A program made the translations under genes and the position numbers. A DNA stretch of 38,916 nt from an uncultured Odoribacter sp. (GTDB taxonomy: Bacteria; Bacteroidota; Bacteroidia; Bacteroidales; Marinifilaceae): assembly GCA_944321145.1 (NCBI GenBank), contig CALUKF010000026.1, positions 1 to 38,916 on the forward strand. The letters are read 5' to 3'. The notes below the pieces were generated by a model. The model was given only the letters and a program-made list of their open reading frames with translations. It was not told the DNA's origin and did no database searches. This document shows positions 22,196 through 31,091 of the stretch, one piece after another (position 1 is the first letter of the stretch; every line of letters begins with the position of its first letter).

Positions 22196-22367
22196 AAAAA
22201 GGGGGCTGCCTTAAAACGTCTTTTTATTATACTCCCTCCTTCGGGGTACTCCCCCTACCTTAGGGGGAGAGTTTGAAACATCTGGTATTCAAGCTCCTCC
22301 CCTAAGATAGGGGAGGTGGCTGCGAAGCAGACGGAGGAGTATGACAAGCATTTTAAAGCAACCCCTT
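22196..22367 (-). terminator. Terminator-like stem split by a repeat element
   Basis: AAGGGGGCTGCCTTAAAACG (22199-22218) pairs with CATTTTAAAGCAACCCCTT (22349-22367) with a few mismatches. The 116-bp element at 22228-22343 fills the loop. On the minus strand, A/T-rich bases follow, as expected for a terminator of the SusC/SusD operon that ends at 22387. Confidence 0.5.
22228..22343 (+). repeat. Bipartite hairpin repeat element (arm A plus arm B), copy 2
   Basis: The 116-bp element is the mirror of the one at 5882-6001. Arm A (22228-22277) starts TATACTCCCTCC and carries the CTTCGGGG and CCCCCTA/TAGGGGG hairpins. A 12-base spacer follows. Arm B (22290-22343) has intact CCCCTA-AGA-TAGGGG and CTGC-GAA-GCAG stems and ends GGAGTATG. 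Both stems of arm B are intact here, unlike in copy 1. Confidence 0.88.
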
Positions 22368-22386
22368 TCCGCAAACCATTTGCGGC

Positions 22387-24300
22387 TTAGTTCAGCTGCA
22401 CGGTGACGGTCTGCTCCGCCGGGGGGTAGCAGATGTTGTTATTGCAGCACTGGTAGCTGATTTTGCAGGTGACGGTGCCTGCGCCCGCGCCGGTGATGGG
22501 CTGCACGAAAACCACAGTATCCTCGTACATCATCGTGCCCTTGGTGTTGAAAGGCAGCGGGGCGGGGCGTTGCAGGATGCCCTGTTTCTCATAGCCTTCC
22601 GGGAGGGCGATCTCCACTTTCATCGCCTCAAATGCCTCGCCGGGGGCAACAGAAGAATAGATGTGGTAACCGGGGTGGATTTTCACCTTGAAAAGCACCA
22701 CTTGCCTGCCGTCCTGGAGCACTTCACGGGAGGCGGCAACTGCCACGGGCTGCGCATCGGTGGTCTCCGGCGTCTTCAAGGCTGCCTGCCAGCGGCGGAG
22801 TTCCCAGCCCTTGTAGTCGTTCACGCCCGGATCGCGGCTGTTGATGAGCCATACCCAGCCGCCGGCTTCGGTGAAAAACATGTTGCTGCGATTCTTGTCG
22901 AACCAAGCACGCCAATCTTCAGGCGTCGCGAAGTCTGCCAAGGTGTATCGTGCCAGGATGCGCCGTCCCTTCGCCACGTCCTTCCCGGCTTCGAGCATCT
23001 TGATGGCTTCGTCAATGAGGCGGATGTCGTTGTTCGGGATGCCGAGGCTCTTGGCATCCTCGTCGAGCGTCAAGCTGTAACGCCCATCTCCGCCGTAAAG
23101 GTAGTCGCGATTCTCATCAAAATAGCGGGCATAAGCATCACCATCCGTACCAAACATTGCAAAATATTGCGGCATGATAAGTTGCAGCATTTCTTCCCGG
23201 CTCTTCATGGGTATGGGAGGCATATTGAGATACATCTGCTCCTCTTCATTTAAAACTTCACCCTTTGCTTGCTTTGCTTTAATGCTTTCCCTCTTTTCTT
23301 GCATGATGGCATTAGCTGCATCGTTCATTTCTACCATTTCCTGATAACCTTCTTCGCTCGCAGTATACACAAACTCTTTAATAGAAGCGCGAGTTGCAAT
23401 GGTCTCGTTGTATTTGCGGGCAATAATGCCTTGCCCGTCGAATTGCGCAATGTAGACAATGGCATTCGCCAGCACGGGCTTGGCTTCCTCGGTCATATAA
23501 GCCGGTGATGCAGCAAAACCCCAATGGAAAAAGTTGCCGTGGCGACCAATGGCTACAGCTTTTAGGGATTTGGAGGATACGCCTCCGGAAATTATCTCGG
23601 CTTCGGGGGAATCCTCATAACCGTCAGGACGTGACACCAAGCCGACAGCAAAATTCTCGTCGATCTGGAAATCCTTGGTCTGCACCTGCCACATCGGCAG
23701 AGTCTTAGGCATCTCTCTATCGTAAGCGAAAGCGTAGTGACGAGCCTCTTCCGGAGTCGGCTTGTCGATGACAGTCATTTTCACCTTAAAAGGACCATTG
23801 AAAATAGGATGGTCTGCCTTCCAATCGAAAGCATCACCCGCCAAACACCGACAATACCAATCGTTCTTACAACCAATGCGTGAACCAAGATCTGAGGAAG
23901 CTACTCCTATGGTCAGCATCGGGCGGTCGAAGTCCTCAGTCAGGTAAGCGGGCTTCAGGTAACGCTGGTGCACCTGGTCCATGTATTCCGGCGCGATGGG
24001 TTTCGGCGTGCCGTCCATGACAGTCACGTCGTAATTATCGGACATCGCTTGGGTATAATCAGCGGCATTGACCACTGTCACAGAGTTGAAATACTCTTTC
24101 AAGAAAGTTTCAAAAGCAGCCATACGCGCCTTTACGGCAGCTTGGTACTCTTCGTTGGAAGTGCATGCCCTACGGTCTATATCGGCAGTGCCGCCGACAT
24201 AAAGGATGCGCAGGTCACTTTTCTTGATGGGGGTGCCTGCCAGCACAGCAAAGCTGAGTAGGACAGGAAATAGAAGTGTAATTAATTTTTTCATATTCAT
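22387..24300 (-). CDS. Exported 637-residue protein with C-terminal DsbD-like domain
   Basis: The signal peptide is MNMKKLITLLFPVLLSFAVLAG (Met1 or Met3 may start). Residues about 28-120 look like an alpha/beta fold (LRILYVGGTADI, YDVTVMDGT) of the kind seen in ThuA/glutaminase-like domains, though I cannot place it firmly. The middle (about 300-400) is helical and rich in Met, Glu and Lys. From about residue 530 the sequence resembles the N-terminal immunoglobulin-like domain of DsbD (VVLFKVKIHPGYHIYSS, CKISYQCCNNNICYPP), whose Cys pair takes part in thiol exchange in DsbD. It is the last gene of the SusC/SusD operon, 27 bases after susD, so it probably acts in the periplasm on the imported cargo. 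I do not recognise the complete architecture. Confidence 0.8.
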   Translation of the reverse strand: MNMKKLITLLFPVLLSFAVLAGTPIKKSDLRILYVGGTADIDRRACTSNEEYQAAVKARMAAFETFLKEYFNSVTVVNAADYTQAMSDNYDVTVMDGTPKPIAPEYMDQVHQRYLKPAYLTEDFDRPMLTIGVASSDLGSRIGCKNDWYCRCLAGDAFDWKADHPIFNGPFKVKMTVIDKPTPEEARHYAFAYDREMPKTLPMWQVQTKDFQIDENFAVGLVSRPDGYEDSPEAEIISGGVSSKSLKAVAIGRHGNFFHWGFAASPAYMTEEAKPVLANAIVYIAQFDGQGIIARKYNETIATRASIKEFVYTASEEGYQEMVEMNDAANAIMQEKRESIKAKQAKGEVLNEEEQMYLNMPPIPMKSREEMLQLIMPQYFAMFGTDGDAYARYFDENRDYLYGGDGRYSLTLDEDAKSLGIPNNDIRLIDEAIKMLEAGKDVAKGRRILARYTLADFATPEDWRAWFDKNRSNMFFTEAGGWVWLINSRDPGVNDYKGWELRRWQAALKTPETTDAQPVAVAASREVLQDGRQVVLFKVKIHPGYHIYSSVAPGEAFEAMKVEIALPEGYEKQGILQRPAPLPFNTKGTMMYEDTVVFVQPITGAGAGTVTCKISYQCCNNNICYPPAEQTVTVQLN

Positions 24301-24327
24301 TTATTTTAAATGGTTTAATTATTTTCT

Positions 24328-25731
24328 TTATCGTTCGTTTTGTTCCCACGTGGGATTATATTGCATGACGTTCAACGGAATGGGCAATTGCCAGCGCGGG
24401 TCGTCCACCGGCATCGTATAAGTCTCTCCCCAAACGGTGCGCTCCATCGGGCGGGCAGTTTTCGGGTCGGCATTCTGCCGTTTGTGGTCAAGGAAAGACA
24501 TCTCCGTGAAGACTATCTCCCGGCGGCGCTCGTTGAGGATTTCCGTCAGCAGGGCATCCGGGTCGGTGGGCGCAGCCGTATAATTTTGATTCTTATAACG
24601 GCGGTCGCGCACATAGTCAAGGGCTTCGATAGCTTCCGCAATATTGGGCGAGGACTTGCGCAGGGCGGCTTCCGCCTTGGTCAGCCACACTTCCGACACG
24701 TCAATGCCGGAGTGGTGGATGCGCGTCCATGACATTGGGTCTAATAGACCTGCATCCGGATATGCGCCATAAAAAAGGGTATAGCGCAAGTCGTTCTCTT
24801 GGTCAATGATATCCAACATCTTTTGGGAATAGCAATAGGTACTTCTTTCCGTGCGGTAACGGGAATACAGGATTTCCGGATTAGTCTGCGGAATCGTAGA
24901 ATAGCCGTTGATGCCATACGCCGGAATGCCGGGCATCATCTGAGACAAAGTGTTATAGTCTGTGATTTCACTGCGAAGCTTGAGGGCTTCCGTGGCATCG
25001 GCATAGGCGTTATCATAATCCTGCATCCAAAGGTACACGCGGGCACGCAGGGCATAGGCGGTTGCCCGACCAGGCACATTGTTGTATTCCGGCACGTCCA
25101 CTGCCAGAAGACTGACGGCTTCCGTCAAATCGCCAATCAACTGTTCGTAAATCTTCCCTACCGTCTCACGCGGATAGGAATTGTTGATGTCCGGTTCAAG
25201 GATAAGGGGCACACCCAAATCTGTGTCGGCTGTAGCAGCGTTGTATTGTTTGCCGTAAAGGTTAACGAGCAGGAAATAGTTCATTGCCCGATGCACCAAC
25301 GCCTGCCCTTTCACTTCGTTTCGTTCGTAGTCCACACCATCCTCCACGCGGTCGATATTGGCAAGAACATAATTGGTCACATAATTCGATTTGTAAAGTC
25401 CATCCCAATTGAAATCTTCTTCCGCCACTGAAAAAATATAATCCGCCCACGTCAGAGTATTGACGTACATACTCGTATTTCGATGCACATCATATAATAC
25501 AGAAGCAGGCGTTTCGCTAGCAGTATAGTCATCGCTATAGGCATCAATGAAATTAATGCAATAAGAGAAGGAAGCCAGCGGATTGGTCATGGACATGCCA
25601 CCGTCCGCCATCATTTTGCCGAGGTCGTCCACCGTCTCGGGAATCGTGTTTCCTTTGGGCACCACGTCCACAAAGTCATTGCAGCCTGCCAGCAGGCAGA
25701 AGGCTGCCAATATGCTCAATATCTTTTTCAT
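24328..25731 (-). CDS. SusD/RagB-family surface lipoprotein
   Basis: The 467-residue protein has a lipobox ending in Cys17 (LLAGC) and the acidic surface-export start that follows it. The N-terminal helical region with TPR-like repeats (NYVLANIDRVEDG, GQALVHRAMNYFLLVNLYGKQY, ALRARVYLWMQDYDNAYADATEAL) and the C-terminal ERRREIVFTEMSFLDHKR with a final cluster around YNPTWEQN are typical of SusD/RagB. It covers the substrate-binding lid of the SusC channel. It lies 12 bases after susC, so they are expressed together. With a peptide- or metal-type operon rather than glycosidases around it, the cargo is open. Confidence 0.94.
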   Translation of the reverse strand: MKKILSILAAFCLLAGCNDFVDVVPKGNTIPETVDDLGKMMADGGMSMTNPLASFSYCINFIDAYSDDYTASETPASVLYDVHRNTSMYVNTLTWADYIFSVAEEDFNWDGLYKSNYVTNYVLANIDRVEDGVDYERNEVKGQALVHRAMNYFLLVNLYGKQYNAATADTDLGVPLILEPDINNSYPRETVGKIYEQLIGDLTEAVSLLAVDVPEYNNVPGRATAYALRARVYLWMQDYDNAYADATEALKLRSEITDYNTLSQMMPGIPAYGINGYSTIPQTNPEILYSRYRTERSTYCYSQKMLDIIDQENDLRYTLFYGAYPDAGLLDPMSWTRIHHSGIDVSEVWLTKAEAALRKSSPNIAEAIEALDYVRDRRYKNQNYTAAPTDPDALLTEILNERRREIVFTEMSFLDHKRQNADPKTARPMERTVWGETYTMPVDDPRWQLPIPLNVMQYNPTWEQNER

Positions 25732-25743
25732 GTATCTGCTGTT

Positions 25744-28700
25744 TTAAAATGAAACGTTCAAAGTCACACTGTAATACGTCGGGGCATCGCCCAAATAGGA
25801 GGTATCCCCAACACTATTTGTCCCCATCCGGTCAGGATCCAGCCCGTCACGATTGGCTGCCCAGAACCACGGATTCTCCACCGTAAACTTCAAGTTCAGG
25901 GCGGAAAGGACATTCGTCTTGACAATCCGCTTGAAATCATAAGCCAAGCCTACAGATTTCAAACGTATCAGATTGGCACTTTCTATTTGCTTATCGAGAT
26001 TTCGACGTGCCATAATTGTAACCCCGGAATTTGTCCCATAAGTAGATTTCGGCACCCACGTATGCTCCTCATCGCCCGGCTCGCGCCAACGTTCATCATA
26101 AATCGCATTGGGACGATTCTGGATGTACACATTGGCAAAGGAAGGCATCAGCATCTTGTGTCCCATCTTATAGGTAAACATCAAGTCGAAGTCAAAGCCG
26201 TAGAAGGAAACCGTGTTGCTCCATGCGCCGAAGAACTTAGGCGACGTGCGTCCCGGGAAAAGGAAATCTTCCGTGCCAAAGGTATTGATATCCCCCTCGG
26301 TCAAAGATTCGCCAGCCGCATTAATCAGCGTCAACGCGCCCTCATTCGTCAGTTTGCCCGTCTTCACGGCAAAGAGGTAATCCACCGGCTTGCCCTCGAT
26401 CGGGTCGCCATTACTCATGCTGCTCACCGTGCTGATACCGGAATTGAGTTTCGTCACCTCGTTGTAGTTGTAGGACAAGGTAAACGAGCTGTTCCAACGT
26501 ACATTTTTCTTTTGCACTGGCGTGCCACTTAGGCTCACGTCCACACCCCGGTTTACCAACGAAGCCACGTTCATCATCACAGACGACCAGCCGGTAGTCG
26601 GGTCAAGTACAGAAGTTCCCAGCGCGTCCTGCGTCTTGCGGTTGTAGAAATCTGCCGTGAGGTTCAGCCGGCTATTGAACATCGCGTAATCCAAGCCGGC
26701 ATTAAAGGTGTACACCTTCTCCCAGCCCAACTCCGGATTCTCCGGATTATTAATTTCCAATACAGGCACGCCTGTAAAGATATCTGTCGCATTGGACGCA
26801 ATCAAGTAAGGCGACGTGCTCTTGTCCACGTTTCCGCTCAAGCCATAGGACAGTTTCAACGACAAGCGGTCAATCACCGAGGATTCAAAGAAAGCCTCGT
26901 TTGCCACATTCCACATCGCGCCCACTGACCACGTCGGCTGGTCACGGTACTTGCCGGAACGCCCGTAAAGGTTTGTCTTGTCGTAACGCACACTGCCGAA
27001 AACGGTATAGCGGTCAAGATAAGAAAGGCTGCCTGTAAAGAACATGGAGAAATAACGGTCCTCGTCATCCGTATGCGTCGGCGTGTAATACAACCGCTGC
27101 ATGCCTGCCGACGGCGCATAGCCATATACGCCCGTGCTTGCCAACAGTTCCCAGTTCATGTTGGTGCTGAACGTCATGCCCTGCGGGTCGTAACCATAAT
27201 ACGTGTCGCTCTCCGTCTTGGTGCGCAAGGCAAACATCTCGCACCCCAACATCACAGACGCTGCCCACATCTCGTTGTCGTAATTGTAGTTCAGCACATT
27301 GCGGAACGTGTAGCTCGTGCTGTTGCTGTGGTACATGTTCTTGACCGCGCCGCCCGGCACATAATTGGTCATCACGCCGGTATTCGCATCGTAAGCCGTA
27401 AAGCGATTGTACAAGTCGCGCACATAATAGCTGTTCCGTCCGTAAAGCACCTCTTGCTTGGAATGGTCAATGGTGTACATGCCGCTCGTCGTGAACTTGA
27501 AACCGTGCGTCAGGTCGAAATCAAGGGCAGCGTTGATGGACACGTTGTAACTGTTGGTATGGTCGTCCACCTCGCCCCTGTCCTGCAGGCGGTTATAGTC
27601 CCAATTCAAGTAGCCCTTGCTCTCCAAGTCATCCTTCATCAATTGGGAAGTGCCATTGTACTCATTCACGTAATTGCCGTCGGCATCTTTGAGATGCACG
27701 TAAGGCATCATGTCAGTCGGTGTGCCCGTGTAAGCGTCCGTCCCGGCGTAATTGGCGCGAAAACCCGTGGTCAGCTTGATGTACTTGTTGATGTCAAATG
27801 TGCTGTTCAGCTGCATGCCCACACGCTTTTCGTCATTGCCCTTCAAGTCGCCCAGCGAATGCTCGAAGTTCACGGAAAAGTAATTCGTCGTCGTCTTGGA
27901 ACCGCCCGAAATCACAATATTGTGCGTCTGCAGGAGGGATGGGCGGTAAAAGTACTTCTCAATATCCTTTGAGTTGTCGTAAGATGCCAGTTCCGCATAG
28001 GCGGCATCACGCCCCGCCTCGTCCAACTCGCCTTGCAGGTAACGGTATTCAATGGCACCCGCTTCCGTATAATACGCCGGATTGGCTACGCCGATGGAGG
28101 CTATTTCGCTGGTGTTCGCGTAATACTCCCGCTCCCATTCCACCTGCTGCTCGGCGTTGAGCAAGCCCATGGACTCCACGTCAAAGCGGCTGCCCACTTT
28201 CACGTTGCCGGCGTAGGACACCGTCACGGGCTGGTTCTTCGTCCCCTTCTTTGTCGTGATGACAATCACGCCGTTGGCTGCCCGCACGCCCCAAATGGAT
28301 GCGGATGCCGCGTCCTTCAACACGGAGATGGACTGGATGTCGTTGGGGTTGATGTTGTACGTGCCGTACTCCATCGGGAAACCGTCCACCACAATCAGCG
28401 GCTTCGTCTCCGCATAGATGGTCGCCTGCCCGCGAATCATCAACTCGCCCGTGCCGTCCACCGCCAGACCGGGCACGACGCCCTCCAGCTTGTCCACTAC
28501 GTCATTGGACACCACCATGTCCAAGTCTTTCGGGGTAATCACTTCATAGGAACCCGTCGCCCGTCCCCGTTCGATGGTCTGGTAACCCGTGGTCACCACC
28601 ACCTCGTCCAACTGCACGGCATCGTCCTGCAATTCCACCCGATACTCGGTCTTCCCTTCCTCCGTCCGAATGCTCACGGGCTCTTTGCCGACAAACGACA

Positions 28701-29262
28701 CGTCAATCACCGTGCCGAACCACACATAATCCAGCTTCACCACCCCGTTCACGTCCGTAGCCCCACCTTCCGTCGTGCCGTGGATAATGGCTGCTGCACC
28801 CGGCAGCGGTTCACCGCTTTCCTTGTCTAAAACGGTAATCCGAATCGTTTGCGAGGAATCCACGGAGGCGAAGAACTTCTGAATGCGCGAAATCTTGTTA
28901 ATGGTAATGTGGTCGCCAATCTTTTCAAAGGCAAACCCCGTGTTCCCCATCAACTGCCTCAAAATGTCCAACAAGTCGGCATTCTCCACTGTCAGGCTCA
29001 CGCCTTTCACCTCCTCCAACTCCTTTGCCTGATAGAAAAAGCCCACATCTACCTGCTTTTCCAACTGCTGAATTGCTTCCTTCAAGGTGACATTATTCAC
29101 CGAGAAACGTTCTACCTTTTGTGCCTGCGCCGCGAACGACATGCCCACGAGGGCGATACAGGCAACCGAAAACCGCAAAAAACGCCGCATCGCCTGGCAA
29201 TGCGATTTTTTGCCACCATCTGTTCGATAGTCTCTGATTTTTTCCATACTTTTGGTGTGCAT
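25744..29262 (-). CDS. SusC/RagA-family TonB-dependent transporter with STN domain
   Basis: The 1172-residue outer-membrane channel takes up ligand with TonB. After a signal peptide (around FSVACIALVGMSFAAQAQ) come the STN domain (about 52-115, VTLKEAIQQLEKQVDVGFF, LLDILRQLMGNTGFAFEKIGD), a carboxypeptidase-like beta domain (about 140-210), the plug domain (VVVTTGYQTIERG, VLKDAASASIWGVRAANGVIVI) and a long beta-barrel. The STN domain is the contact with the FecR anti-sigma protein encoded just upstream, so transport is coupled to gene control. The first start codon is uncertain: Met1, Met6 or Met25. Start chosen to cover the longest frame. Confidence 0.95.
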   Translation of the reverse strand: MHTKSMEKIRDYRTDGGKKSHCQAMRRFLRFSVACIALVGMSFAAQAQKVERFSVNNVTLKEAIQQLEKQVDVGFFYQAKELEEVKGVSLTVENADLLDILRQLMGNTGFAFEKIGDHITINKISRIQKFFASVDSSQTIRITVLDKESGEPLPGAAAIIHGTTEGGATDVNGVVKLDYVWFGTVIDVSFVGKEPVSIRTEEGKTEYRVELQDDAVQLDEVVVTTGYQTIERGRATGSYEVITPKDLDMVVSNDVVDKLEGVVPGLAVDGTGELMIRGQATIYAETKPLIVVDGFPMEYGTYNINPNDIQSISVLKDAASASIWGVRAANGVIVITTKKGTKNQPVTVSYAGNVKVGSRFDVESMGLLNAEQQVEWEREYYANTSEIASIGVANPAYYTEAGAIEYRYLQGELDEAGRDAAYAELASYDNSKDIEKYFYRPSLLQTHNIVISGGSKTTTNYFSVNFEHSLGDLKGNDEKRVGMQLNSTFDINKYIKLTTGFRANYAGTDAYTGTPTDMMPYVHLKDADGNYVNEYNGTSQLMKDDLESKGYLNWDYNRLQDRGEVDDHTNSYNVSINAALDFDLTHGFKFTTSGMYTIDHSKQEVLYGRNSYYVRDLYNRFTAYDANTGVMTNYVPGGAVKNMYHSNSTSYTFRNVLNYNYDNEMWAASVMLGCEMFALRTKTESDTYYGYDPQGMTFSTNMNWELLASTGVYGYAPSAGMQRLYYTPTHTDDEDRYFSMFFTGSLSYLDRYTVFGSVRYDKTNLYGRSGKYRDQPTWSVGAMWNVANEAFFESSVIDRLSLKLSYGLSGNVDKSTSPYLIASNATDIFTGVPVLEINNPENPELGWEKVYTFNAGLDYAMFNSRLNLTADFYNRKTQDALGTSVLDPTTGWSSVMMNVASLVNRGVDVSLSGTPVQKKNVRWNSSFTLSYNYNEVTKLNSGISTVSSMSNGDPIEGKPVDYLFAVKTGKLTNEGALTLINAAGESLTEGDINTFGTEDFLFPGRTSPKFFGAWSNTVSFYGFDFDLMFTYKMGHKMLMPSFANVYIQNRPNAIYDERWREPGDEEHTWVPKSTYGTNSGVTIMARRNLDKQIESANLIRLKSVGLAYDFKRIVKTNVLSALNLKFTVENPWFWAANRDGLDPDRMGTNSVGDTSYLGDAPTYYSVTLNVSF

Positions 29263-29334
29263 TTAATTAACTATTTATTCAAGGGGAAAGTCGCGCCATG
29301 ACCGGTCAAAATATGGAGCTTCTTTCCTCATTTT

Positions 29335-30462
29335 TCATTCCTTTTCAATCTTTAAATGTCCGCTGTTGTCCGTAATCCGGCTGCCGCTCCCCTGCGCTAT
29401 TACCTTCAAAATCAATTCCAACCCATCCGACTTTTTCAATTTGCCGCTAAACAACACATTCTCCAACGTCGGGTCGATATACGTCACGTCCTGAATGTCA
29501 AACCACTTGCCCAACTCCCGGAACACCTCCGTCAAGGTCTTTTCGTCAAAATAATAAACGCCCTCCAGCCAAGCCGTATAAAGCCGGGTGTCAACCTCCG
29601 TCACCTCCATCCGTCCTGCTTCGTCCGTTGCTAACTGTTGTCCGGGCACTAATGCAACCTCCCTCCCTGCTGCCGTCTCTACCCGCACGCTACCACTACA
29701 AAGAGTTGTCCGGCTCGTCTCGCCAGCATACGCCGCCACATTAAAGGAAGTGCCCGTCACCACAATGGTCTGCTGCGCTGTCACCACCTCAAACGGATGA
29801 GCCGCATCCTTCGCCACCTCGAAATAGCCTTCGCCCGTCAATTCCACCCGCCGCTTGGCAGCTCCCTCAAACGAGGACGGAAATCGCAATTGCGAAAGCG
29901 CATTCACCCACACCCGTGTGCCGTCCGCCAACGTAATGGAATAACTCTTTCCCCGAGGCACATCCAACGTGTTATACCGCCATGCCGTATCTTGCACAGC
30001 ACCCACCTGTTCCTCTCCAGTAACACGAATTTCGTCTCCCGTCACACGGATACGGGCTGCAGCCGAAGCATAATCCACATCCTCTTCACCCAAATGCAAC
30101 ACTTCTCCCGATGCCAATGTAATTGTCGGCGTACCTGCCGGCTGCTCCACAACCACCACAGGCTGTATTTCCGGCTCCACACGCCACAACGCTACAGCAA
30201 CGACTACTGCGGCAGCCGCTGAACCCACCGTCCATGCCAACCTTCTCACCGGACGCATCAGCCGGCGCTTTACACGCCGCAAAGCTGCCTCCGTATCCGT
30301 CATCGCCAAAAATTCCACTGCATCCCGTTCCGTTAAATTCCGACGGACACGCTCATACCATTTCCGATGATGCTCCTCCCTCAGCCACTCTTGTAAAGCA
30401 GCTTCCTCCGCCTCTGTGAGCTTACCATAAATCGAACGTAATATAATCTTTTGCAAATCCAT
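29335..30462 (-). CDS. FecR-family anti-sigma factor
   Basis: The 375-residue inner-membrane protein begins at 30462 (MDLQKIILRSIYGKLTEAEE). The cytoplasmic N-terminal part would bind the ECF sigma factor. One membrane helix lies at about 73-92 (AWTVGSAAAAVVVAVALW). The periplasmic FecR domain contains VPRGKSYSITLADGTRVWVN and the closing stretch GTSFNVAAY, and a DUF4974-type C-terminal domain (LTEVFRELGKWFDIQDV, LFSGKLKKSDGLELILKVI) contacts the STN domain of SusC. It is 72 bases before susC and 63 after the sigma gene. Confidence 0.94.
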   Translation of the reverse strand: MDLQKIILRSIYGKLTEAEEAALQEWLREEHHRKWYERVRRNLTERDAVEFLAMTDTEAALRRVKRRLMRPVRRLAWTVGSAAAAVVVAVALWRVEPEIQPVVVVEQPAGTPTITLASGEVLHLGEEDVDYASAAARIRVTGDEIRVTGEEQVGAVQDTAWRYNTLDVPRGKSYSITLADGTRVWVNALSQLRFPSSFEGAAKRRVELTGEGYFEVAKDAAHPFEVVTAQQTIVVTGTSFNVAAYAGETSRTTLCSGSVRVETAAGREVALVPGQQLATDEAGRMEVTEVDTRLYTAWLEGVYYFDEKTLTEVFRELGKWFDIQDVTYIDPTLENVLFSGKLKKSDGLELILKVIAQGSGSRITDNSGHLKIEKE

Positions 30463-30525
30463 AATCTTCGCTTTTTCCCATAAGACGGAAAAAGTCCCCG
30501 ATTTGGTCAAAAAGGAAACGCACTT

Positions 30526-31077
30526 TTAACAAAAAAAAGTAATTGAATAGATTTTCCCAAACCGTTTCCGAATCAAAAGAACACCCCGTTTCGTATGACT
30601 CCGCACCGTTTCATACTCAATTCCAAGCCGTTCGGAAATCTCCCTGTCGCTTTTTCCCTCCATCTTCAACCGCAGTACCTCCGCACACTTTTTAGGAAGG
30701 TTGTCTATCGCCCTCTCTAACTCCACATACAATTCCACCTCCTCCATTGTCTCTGCCGGCGAAACATCCGGGATGGAGTCCGTCAACTCCTCCCGTCTGA
30801 AACGCTGCCGCTCGCGCAACGCATCCACAACCCGGTTGCGCAACGCGGCGTATAAATAAGTCTTGCCATTTTCTACCTCTTTCAAGTGTCCCCGCTTCGT
30901 CCACAAAGTGCAGAAGAACTCCACCACCACATCCTCACTCTCAGCCCGGTCGCGCAACATTCCGTCAGCAAACAACACCATCGGGGCATAATACTTACGG
31001 AATAGCGCTTCATACGCCTTCCTGTCCCCCTTGGCAATTGCTGCCAGCAACGCCCGGTCCTCGTCCTTCTCACTCAT
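30526..31077 (-). CDS. ECF-subfamily RNA polymerase sigma factor
   Basis: The 183-residue sigma-70 relative starts at 31077 (MSEKDEDRALLAAIAKGD); a start at 31101 would overlap guaA. Region 2 is DAYE-type (YEALFRKYYAPMVLFADG, then AESEDVVVEFFCTLWTKR), and region 4 carries the helix-turn-helix DREISERLGIEYETVRSHTKRG. It is sequestered by the FecR protein and drives the SusC/SusD operon when released. It heads the operon and starts 14 bases after the guaA stop, so it may also be read from the guaA promoter. Confidence 0.94.
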   Translation of the reverse strand: MSEKDEDRALLAAIAKGDRKAYEALFRKYYAPMVLFADGMLRDRAESEDVVVEFFCTLWTKRGHLKEVENGKTYLYAALRNRVVDALRERQRFRREELTDSIPDVSPAETMEEVELYVELERAIDNLPKKCAEVLRLKMEGKSDREISERLGIEYETVRSHTKRGVLLIRKRFGKIYSITFFC

Positions 31078-31091
31078 AAGCAATCCTTTTG

